A stretch of DNA of 32,698 bases, taken from Bacteroidia bacterium (GTDB lineage: Bacteria; Bacteroidota; Bacteroidia; Bacteroidales; CAJPTX01). Made by a program: the position numbers and the translations under genes. The notes beneath the pieces are model-generated. The model was not told the DNA's origin. It did no database searches and saw only the letters and a list, made by a program, of their open reading frames with translations. Below are positions 17,398 to 24,150 of this stretch, piece after piece; the first letter of the stretch is position 1; each line of letters opens with the position of its first letter. The stretch covers positions 1 through 32,698 of the forward strand of contig CAJPTV010000012.1 in the NCBI GenBank assembly GCA_905373665.1, given 5' to 3'.

Positions 17398-18645
17398 ATG
17401 AAAACGTATCCGTATGTAGAGCGACTCTACCCGAATCGACCATCGGCGATGGATCGGTGGCAATATGACAGCGCCTGCGAGCTCTTTGTGGAGGGCAAAG
17501 TGGTGGAAGGCATTCACGCCATACTGGATTACTATACCCCTTGGGTTCGTCTCTTATGTGACGATGAGAAAAAGGGGACGGGATGCCCGAATTGGACAAT
17601 GCAGCCGACAGGTTTTTTGGCAAATTTTCGTCGGAAGTTCACAAAACCCGTCTACGGTCCAGGACGAAAATTTACCATCCCGCATGGTTCTTTGGTGATG
17701 TACTTGGAGATCTCTGAGACGGACTTCCAAGTTCGTATTCCGTTTGTGAAACTCCCGCAAGACCAATCGCTACTCATTGCCTTTCTGAGAAATGTCAATA
17801 GCATCAATGCGCGCCTTGACTGGTTTCAGCTTGTCTTGCGCGAGGATGAGTTGTTGTGCGAATATTCCTGCCCCCTCCCCGTGGCTAATCCGAATAAAGT
17901 CCGAAGAATCCTCATGGAGGCCTGTTTATTCCTCAGTGATAGAGCCGAGGAGCTCGTCTACAAGTATGGGGGCTCATGGGTAAAAGAGCCCCATTATCTT
18001 TCTTGTCCGTCAGCTAACGTCGAGCGTGCGATACAAGCCTACCGAGAGCTTTGTAAATGGTTGAGAGGGCTGCTGAAACAAGATTACTTGTACATGTTGC
18101 TCGATTATGTCAACGAGCTCTTTGCGATTTCTCATCTCTATGTGCTCTTTTTTATGAGAGCCGATGGCTATTGGGAGCAGCGTCTTACGGAGATTTTTTG
18201 TGAAATTATCCGCGTCGATGATGATGACTTGGATCGATTCGAGCACCTGAATCATATTCTAAGCAACCTCGAGGCGGTTACTGATGATGAACTGCGTCTT
18301 TATTTGCACAGAAAGCCGTGTTTTATCTCATCTAACGCTCAATTCTCTCTGAAAGAGCTACAGGACGAGGCGAGAGAACAAATCGAGAAACTGCTGCAAT
18401 CGTTTCCTTATAGGGCAGAAAAAGCGCTACTGAGTTCCCTTCTTTTCATATTCTCTCATTATGCCACGCATGATATCCCTGCGCAAGTAGACCGTATCTT
18501 TGACAAGGTGCTGCGTACGGTTATGGGAATGGATTGTCAAGACGTTTTCCCTTTTTTACTAAAGGCCTTCAGTGATATTTTGGCATTGCCTGTGATGAAA
18601 AAAGAGGAATCGCAAGACTTGAAACAAAGGGAGGAATGGGAATGA
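17398..18645 (+). CDS. Module protein A1, YbjN/T3S-chaperone-like, function unknown
   Basis: This 415-residue protein has no signal peptide or membrane segment, so it is probably cytoplasmic. I do not recognise a named family for the full length. It is clearly a paralogue of the protein at 19867: shared features include GIHAILDYYTPWVRLLCDDE near residue 39 (IHYLLDSFNPTARLRYDDE in the other copy) and the block YGPGRKFTIPHGSL at residues 86-99. After that comes a region of about 95 residues (PFVKLPQD, FLRNVNSIN, LVLREDELLCEYSCPL, then a long helix) resembling YbjN / type III chaperone folds. The C-terminal half is mostly helical and acidic. Its stop overlaps the next gene as ATGA, so the two are translationally coupled. 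The fold call is inference from pattern; the paralogy is seen directly. Confidence 0.75.
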   Translation: MKTYPYVERLYPNRPSAMDRWQYDSACELFVEGKVVEGIHAILDYYTPWVRLLCDDEKKGTGCPNWTMQPTGFLANFRRKFTKPVYGPGRKFTIPHGSLVMYLEISETDFQVRIPFVKLPQDQSLLIAFLRNVNSINARLDWFQLVLREDELLCEYSCPLPVANPNKVRRILMEACLFLSDRAEELVYKYGGSWVKEPHYLSCPSANVERAIQAYRELCKWLRGLLKQDYLYMLLDYVNELFAISHLYVLFFMRADGYWEQRLTEIFCEIIRVDDDDLDRFEHLNHILSNLEAVTDDELRLYLHRKPCFISSNAQFSLKELQDEAREQIEKLLQSFPYRAEKALLSSLLFIFSHYATHDIPAQVDRIFDKVLRTVMGMDCQDVFPFLLKAFSDILALPVMKKEESQDLKQREEWE

Positions 18646-19820
18646 AAATAACCTTAGATACATTACCTATCGTGAAGGTACTCACGGAGAGTGGCGCTGG
18701 AACAGGATTCTATTTTCGTCGTCCCAACTATTTTTTGACCAATCAGCATGTGGTCGAGAACGAGAAGGAGATCGTCATCGAAACGCAACAAGCACAGCGC
18801 TTACAGGGACGTGTGATTTTGGTTAATCAGAGCCTAGACTTGGCTTTGTTTACCGTTGCTGGCGATTTGAGTGATTGGACGCCCATGGATTTCGCCACAG
18901 AGGATTCGCTGCACGTCGGAGACGCGATTTATTCGGTTGGCTTCTCTCTCGGGATTCCCATAACGGTTACCGAGGGGATTATCTCTTCCGTGCGACAGGA
19001 GCTTGGCGATCGCTATATGATTCAGACAGATGCGGCCATCAACCCAGGGAACTCGGGCGGTCCGCTGCTCAATGATGTGGGGCAAGTCTGTGGGGTGGCC
19101 TGTATGAAGATACTTTTTATGGATAATATGGGGTTTGGGATCACCCTTGCCGATATCCGTAAATTCTTAGAAAGCGCCTCGCTATTGGAGGATGAAGAAA
19201 GTTACCATTATCAGTGCCCGTCGTGCGAATGTGTGATTTCCGACACTAATTTGAAGTATTGTCCACAGTGTGGTTTGACCATCCCTGAGGAGGCCTTCAA
19301 GGTAGAGGAAAAAAGCTTTTTTCATAAACTCCTCTTAGAGATACTGATGCATGCGGGCTTAAACTCAGAAGATTTGAAGGGCGTTTCTGAGTTTGAGTTC
19401 CATTATAAACATCTGGAAATCGAGGGACAGATCGGGTCGGAAAATGATCATTTCATCGTCCGCTCAGAGGTCAATAAGTTGCCCAAACAAGGACATGAAG
19501 CGCTTTTTAGGTATCTTCTCTCCTCGCCAGCAGCGCCGTATCGGCTTGCAGTGAGCGGAGCAGGCATTTCTATGTCATATTTGGTACATTTGCGGGACTT
19601 CTTAGTCCCCGAGTTCCGAACTTTGAGAGTGAAAGAATTTGCTGAGTTTTTGGATAAAGCCGTTAATATGAGTCAGTTCTTGGCCGAGAAATTTGATTGT
19701 CCTTATCTGAAAGAGCAGGATTCTGAGAAGGATGAAGAGTGTGATAAGCAAGATGAAAGCGTCGACTTGCTCTTCTCATCCCTCTTACAGTCTCTTGGAG
19801 GAGAGTCTGGTCGCGAATAA
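18642..19820 (+). CDS. Module protein B1: cytoplasmic trypsin-like protease with zinc ribbon and YbjN-like domain
   Basis: This 392-residue protein has three parts. Residues 9-180 are an HtrA-like trypsin fold with a complete catalytic triad: His36 (LTNQHVV), Asp66 (SLDLAL) and Ser138 (NPGNSGGP). Residues 190-212 form a zinc ribbon with Cys192/195 and Cys207/210 (CPSC, CPQC). The C-terminal 170 residues resemble a YbjN fold (FRYLLSSPAAPYRL, SYLVHLRDF). There is no signal peptide and no PDZ domain, unlike periplasmic DegP/DegQ, so it probably acts in the cytoplasm. The start is ATG 18642: it forms ATGA with the A1 stop, has a GGAGG seven bases upstream, and puts His36, Asp66 and Ser138 at the same numbers as in B2. 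ATG 18636 is the alternative. Protease activity is inferred; substrate unknown. Confidence 0.85.
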   Translation: MKITLDTLPIVKVLTESGAGTGFYFRRPNYFLTNQHVVENEKEIVIETQQAQRLQGRVILVNQSLDLALFTVAGDLSDWTPMDFATEDSLHVGDAIYSVGFSLGIPITVTEGIISSVRQELGDRYMIQTDAAINPGNSGGPLLNDVGQVCGVACMKILFMDNMGFGITLADIRKFLESASLLEDEESYHYQCPSCECVISDTNLKYCPQCGLTIPEEAFKVEEKSFFHKLLLEILMHAGLNSEDLKGVSEFEFHYKHLEIEGQIGSENDHFIVRSEVNKLPKQGHEALFRYLLSSPAAPYRLAVSGAGISMSYLVHLRDFLVPEFRTLRVKEFAEFLDKAVNMSQFLAEKFDCPYLKEQDSEKDEECDKQDESVDLLFSSLLQSLGGESGRE

Positions 19821-19866
19821 TAGTCCGTTTTTACATAATAACAAGACCGCGTATTGATTTACGATA

Positions 19867-21048
19867 ATGAAAAAGACATACACTTACGATGAGCGTCTTT
19901 TCGCCAATGTGCCGCCTTATGACAGCCCAAGGGCGTATGAGATGAGTCGCGATAAATTTGACCAAGGTGCGTATCTAGAAAGCATCCATTACCTTTTGGA
20001 TTCTTTTAATCCGACGGCGCGTCTTCGGTATGATGATGAGCTAGAGAAGAAGACGGAAAAGAAGGCTTCGTTTTTTAGCCGGCTTTTTTTTAGATCTGAC
20101 GAAAAGAAGTACGGGCCAGGACGGAGCTTTACGATCCCTCATGGAGCGTTGAAGCTTCATATCTCTATTTCTGAGGAAAGCGTGAATGTGCATGTCCCTT
20201 TCCTCGAACTCCCTGACGATAGTCGTGCGATCCCGATGTTGCGAAATGCGTGCGAACTGAACCTCGGGCAACTTGATACGGTGTTTGTAACCCTTAAAGG
20301 GAATCAGCTCCATTTCGATTTCTCATGTCCCGTAGAGTTGGCACATCCGCGGAAACTCCGCTATATGTTCCAAGAACTCTGTTCGATAGCTAATCGCTAC
20401 TATTACGAATTTATCGAGAAGTTCGGCGCAAAGCCCATAGAGACTCCCCAGATAAGCGAGTGCGAGGAAACGGAGGTGAACCGGGTTATTGAGGTCATAC
20501 GTCGTACGTGTAAGGAGATTCGGACAGAGGTGCAGCTGTATCTTGATGAACGGAAAATTGATTCGGCATGGCATGTCTTCCTCGCAGGATTTCTAAAGCT
20601 GAACTACGTCATCCAGTCGCAAAACGCCCTGTATTATCTCTTCCGTAAGACCCTCAAAGAACTCTCGGATGAAGATCTCGATTTACCACATACCGTGAAT
20701 GCCGGACTGCATTTCCTTGACGAATTAGATGCAAAGTCCGACGAAGAGTACAGAAAACACCTGCACCAGATGCCGATCTTTTGCTCGCTCAAAGGGGGGA
20801 TTGATCTAGGAGATGTGCGTTCTGATGTCTCTGAGACGCTGGAAGCTGCGATTAAAGATTTTGAGAGTAATGCTGAGGAGGCGTGTCTGAAGTGCATTTT
20901 CCGGATTTATAACATCTACTTCTTTAACGATGTCCCCGAGGAGTGGGATCGTATCCTTACGCAAGCCCTTCGTCTTTCGCAAGACAAACCTTTTGATACG
21001 GCTGCGCCGATCTTGTTCAAAGGAATGAGTGAACTCACGAAACGATAA
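19867..21048 (+). CDS. Module protein A2, paralogue of A1, function unknown
   Basis: This 393-residue, probably cytoplasmic protein is the second copy of the A component. It shares with A1 the start MKKTYTYDERLF (MKTYPYVERLY in A1), IHYLLDSFNPTARLRYDDE, YGPGRSFTIPHGAL at residues 82-95, PFLELPDD, LRNACELNLGQLD and FDFSCP, plus a similar helical C-terminal half. The central region (about residues 90-190, ending YYYEFIEKFGA) has the strand-helix pattern of YbjN-like proteins, as does the end of the neighbouring protease. A lysine-rich insert (about 58-80) separates the N-terminal and central parts. It lies 46 bases after B1 and 30 before B2, suggesting one four-gene transcript. Confidence 0.75.
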   Translation: MKKTYTYDERLFANVPPYDSPRAYEMSRDKFDQGAYLESIHYLLDSFNPTARLRYDDELEKKTEKKASFFSRLFFRSDEKKYGPGRSFTIPHGALKLHISISEESVNVHVPFLELPDDSRAIPMLRNACELNLGQLDTVFVTLKGNQLHFDFSCPVELAHPRKLRYMFQELCSIANRYYYEFIEKFGAKPIETPQISECEETEVNRVIEVIRRTCKEIRTEVQLYLDERKIDSAWHVFLAGFLKLNYVIQSQNALYYLFRKTLKELSDEDLDLPHTVNAGLHFLDELDAKSDEEYRKHLHQMPIFCSLKGGIDLGDVRSDVSETLEAAIKDFESNAEEACLKCIFRIYNIYFFNDVPEEWDRILTQALRLSQDKPFDTAAPILFKGMSELTKR

Positions 21049-21078
21049 GAGCTGACTCCAAAAGGAAAGGAACGGAAA

Positions 21079-22185
21079 ATGGGAAATCAAATGGATTATA
21101 CATCTGTGGTAAAGATTATCACGAGTGATGGCTCTGGGACGGGATTCTTTTTTCGGCGTCCGAATTATTTCATTACGAACTTTCACGTCGTGGAGGGGTA
21201 TCGAGATGTGACCGTCGAGTTGCAAAATGAAGAGCGTTTTCGCGCTTCTGTCTTGCTGGTGAGTCAGCATTTAGATCTTGCGATTATTCGCGTGGAAGGG
21301 GATTTTGAAAAATGGAGTCCCCTCGAATTCTGCGAAGAGGACTCTTTGCAGCTCTCTGACAAGATCGTTGTCGGAGGATTTGCTTTAGGGAAACCCTTCT
21401 CCATCACAGAGGGGGTCGTTTCATCGCCTCGTCAGAAAGCTGATAGTCGTTATCTGATTCAAACCGATGCGGCTGTTAATCCTGGGAATTCGGGGGGACC
21501 TATGTTCAATTCCGAAGGAAAGGTCTGTGCCGTAGTGGTGAGTAAAATAAAAGGGGCGGAGAACGTCGGGTTCGGAATTCCGATCGCAGACGTCAAAAAA
21601 GTGCTTAAGGCCTTGGAGGGAATCGCCGAAGAAAAGGGCTATTACTACCAATGTCCAGGCTGTGAAAAACCTCTCGTGGACGCAGCTGCTAAGTTCTGCC
21701 CATCCTGCGGCGCCGATATCCCAAAGGAAGCCTTCAACGAGAAAACCAAGTCTGATTTCACCAAGTTAGGAGAAGAGATTATCCGTGCAATTGGTATTGA
21801 TCCCCTCTTAGCAAACAATGGTGATGAAGATTGGAAGTTCTATTACAAGGGGGCGCTAATCCGAGCATATGATTACGGACGGAGCTTTATTATCTTCTTG
21901 AGCAACATTAACTTATTGCCAAAGCAGGAGCTACGCCCTCTCTTTGAGTATATGCTCTCGAACCCCGTAGCACCCTATCAGTTGGGGATTCGCGACAATG
22001 ACGTGGTGCTCTATTCCTGCATCCATTTGACGGATTTGCAGAATGAGAACCACCGAGAGCGGATTATTAAGGAGCTTGCAGCTTTGCCTGAAAAAGCGGC
22101 AGAATTGGATGATTTCTTGAATACGAAGTTCGGCTGTCGTTTCCCAGAACGGAAAGATTCTGTAGAGCAACCCACAGAGGAGTAG
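21079..22185 (+). CDS. Module protein B2: cytoplasmic trypsin-like protease with zinc ribbon and YbjN-like domain
   Basis: This 368-residue paralogue of B1 has the same architecture. The trypsin-like domain keeps His36 (ITNFHVV), Asp66 (HLDLAI) and Ser138 (NPGNSGGP). The zinc ribbon is at Cys192/195 and Cys207/210 (CPGC, CPSC). The C-terminal YbjN-like region contains FEYMLSNPVAPYQLGI, CIHLTDLQ and DDFLNTKFGC. All key residues have the same numbers as in B1, so the copies are colinear without gaps through the first 210 residues, at roughly half identity by eye. There is no signal peptide, membrane helix or PDZ domain. An alternative start at Met5 exists. It is the last gene of the module; a hairpin terminator follows 26 bases after the stop. 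Confidence 0.85.
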   Translation: MGNQMDYTSVVKIITSDGSGTGFFFRRPNYFITNFHVVEGYRDVTVELQNEERFRASVLLVSQHLDLAIIRVEGDFEKWSPLEFCEEDSLQLSDKIVVGGFALGKPFSITEGVVSSPRQKADSRYLIQTDAAVNPGNSGGPMFNSEGKVCAVVVSKIKGAENVGFGIPIADVKKVLKALEGIAEEKGYYYQCPGCEKPLVDAAAKFCPSCGADIPKEAFNEKTKSDFTKLGEEIIRAIGIDPLLANNGDEDWKFYYKGALIRAYDYGRSFIIFLSNINLLPKQELRPLFEYMLSNPVAPYQLGIRDNDVVLYSCIHLTDLQNENHRERIIKELAALPEKAAELDDFLNTKFGCRFPERKDSVEQPTEE

Positions 22186-22210
22186 TGGGGATTTACTTCC
22201 AAGATAATAC

Positions 22211-22248
22211 GGGGAGGGGCTTATTCTAATGAGCTCCTCCCTGTGTTT
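22211..22248 (+). terminator. Probable terminator of the protease module
   Basis: GGGGAGGGGCT (22211-22221) pairs with AGCTCCTCCCT (22232-22242) with two G-T wobbles and a 10-base loop. Only a weak T-tract (GTGTTT) follows. Confidence 0.6.
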
Positions 22249-22297
22249 ATGAACAACGAGACATTGCTCTCATAGCGAAACATACAGAAAAGCTTTG

Positions 22298-22305
22298 TAA
22301 TTTTG
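22298..22305 (+). promoter_or_regulatory. -7 promoter element of typA-valS-birA
   Basis: TAATTTTG matches TAnnTTTG exactly and lies 24 bases before the typA start, implying a short leader. A GGAG at 22320-22323 could serve as ribosome binding site. No TTTG is found at -33. Confidence 0.5.
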
Positions 22306-22328
22306 ACGCCTAAACTACAGGAGTAGAT

Positions 22329-24119
22329 ATGGATATCCGGAATGTTGCGATTATCGCACACGTAGATCATGGGAAGACGACCTTGGTCGATAAGCTTATT
22401 TCCTACACTAAAGCGCTCGGACGGGATTCGCAGTCTGGAAATTTGGACACTAACGAGCTTGAGCGAGAGCGAGGGATTACGATCCTCAGTAAAAACGTCT
22501 CTATGCATTATGCAGGATGTAAGATTAACATTATCGATACTCCTGGGCACGCGGATTTCGGAGGCGAGGTCGAGCGCGTGCTCAATATGGCCGACGGCGT
22601 ACTCCTCGTGGTTGATGCCTTCGAGGGGACGATGCCACAAACGCGCTTTGTCTTACAAAAGGCACTGGAGCTGGGCTTGAAGCCGATTGTTGTGATTAAC
22701 AAGGTCGATAAACCCAACTGTCGTCCAGAGTTGGTGCAAGAACAGGTCTTCGACTTGATGTTTAGTCTTGGCGCTACCGAAGATCAGTTAAACTTCCCGA
22801 CGCTGTACGGAAGTGCAAAGCAGGAATGGATGTCGACATCCGCTTCGGTAAAAACAGACAATATCGAACCCCTTCTAAAAGCGATTGTGGAGTATATCCC
22901 AGCGCCGAAGGTGGAGGAAGGCTCTGTACAGTTGCTCATCACCTCGATCGAGTATTCCAAGTATGTGGGACGTATTGCGGTAGGAAAGCTCCGTCGTGGG
23001 GTATTGCGGAAAGATATGCCAATCATGCTTTCTATGCGCGACGGCTCGTTACGAAAACTTCAACTGAAAGATCTCTGCGTCTTTGAGGGATTGACAAAGA
23101 CGCCCGTAGAAGAGGTGCAGGCGGGGGATATTTGTGCTCTCGTAGGGCTCGAAGGGTTTGAAATCGGTGGGACTGTCTGCGACGTTAATAACCCAGAACC
23201 CCTCCCCGTATTGAAGGTGGATGAACCGACCATGAGCATGTTGTTCACCATCAACAACTCTCCCTTCTTTGGTAGGGATGGCAAGTTTGTCACATCGCGA
23301 CACCTACGGGAGCGTCTCGAGCGGGAATTGGAATGGAATCTTGCGCTGCGGGTAGAGCCAGGTCCGAGTGCTGATGCGTTTATCGTTTACGGGCGAGGGA
23401 TTCTTCACCTTTCGATCCTCATCGAGACAATGCGGCGAGAAGGGTACGAGCTTCAGGTCGGACAGCCGCAGGTGGTGATTAAAGAGCTTGATGGGAAAAA
23501 GTGTGAGCCTATCGAGGTGATGCGCGTCGATTTACCCACAGAGATGTCGGGTAAAGCGATTGAGCTTGCAACGCAACGTAAGGGGACGCTTATCTCTATG
23601 CAGGAGGCGGAAGACCGTACCCATATCGAATTTGAAATCCCGTCTCGTGGTCTCATTGGGCTTCGGAGTCAGCTATTAACGGCGACGAATGGAGAGGCTA
23701 TTATGACGCACCTCCTGAAGGGGTTTGAGCCCTATCGAGGAGAGATTGAGGCTCGTACCAATGGCTCGTTAATTGCACTTGAGTCAGGGAAGGCAATCCC
23801 GTATGCAGTCGGGAAGTTGCAAGATAGAGGTGTCTTTTTCATCGACCCGCCAGAAGATGTGTATGCTGGCGAAATCGTCGGCGAGAATACGCGTGGGAAT
23901 GATATTACGGTGAACGTCTGCAAGGAAAAGAAACTTTCCAATATGCGAGCCTCGGGGAGTGATGAGAAGATTATCCTTGCTCCGCCCGTGAAATTCTCTC
24001 TTGAAGAAGCCCTAGAGTATATCCGCGATGATGAGTATGTAGAGATTACCCCGAACGCAATGCGGCTTCGGAAAATAGAGCTTGATGAAACTGCGAGAAA
24101 GCGTCAACAACGAAACTAG
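22329..24119 (+). CDS. typA: Ribosome-associated GTPase TypA/BipA
   Basis: This 596-residue translational GTPase binds the ribosome and helps 50S assembly and stress adaptation. The GTPase motifs are complete: AHVDHGKTT at residues 10-18, RGITI at 48-52, DTPGH at 70-74, NKVD at 124-127 and GSAKQEW for G5. EF-G-like domains II, III and V follow, then the BipA-specific C-terminal domain (NGSLIALESGKAIPYAVGKL, GNDITVNVCKEKKLSNMRAS). Length matches the family. It is the first gene of a probable operon, with valS 31 bases downstream. Confidence 0.97.
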   Translation: MDIRNVAIIAHVDHGKTTLVDKLISYTKALGRDSQSGNLDTNELERERGITILSKNVSMHYAGCKINIIDTPGHADFGGEVERVLNMADGVLLVVDAFEGTMPQTRFVLQKALELGLKPIVVINKVDKPNCRPELVQEQVFDLMFSLGATEDQLNFPTLYGSAKQEWMSTSASVKTDNIEPLLKAIVEYIPAPKVEEGSVQLLITSIEYSKYVGRIAVGKLRRGVLRKDMPIMLSMRDGSLRKLQLKDLCVFEGLTKTPVEEVQAGDICALVGLEGFEIGGTVCDVNNPEPLPVLKVDEPTMSMLFTINNSPFFGRDGKFVTSRHLRERLERELEWNLALRVEPGPSADAFIVYGRGILHLSILIETMRREGYELQVGQPQVVIKELDGKKCEPIEVMRVDLPTEMSGKAIELATQRKGTLISMQEAEDRTHIEFEIPSRGLIGLRSQLLTATNGEAIMTHLLKGFEPYRGEIEARTNGSLIALESGKAIPYAVGKLQDRGVFFIDPPEDVYAGEIVGENTRGNDITVNVCKEKKLSNMRASGSDEKIILAPPVKFSLEEALEYIRDDEYVEITPNAMRLRKIELDETARKRQQRN

Positions 24120-24150
24120 AATTTACCCTCAGCCTAAATACTAAATAGAT

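Noticed and set aside
17047..17517. 156-codon minus-strand frame upstream of and overlapping A1
   Set aside because: No family resemblance or ribosome binding site, and it overlaps the well-supported A1 start.
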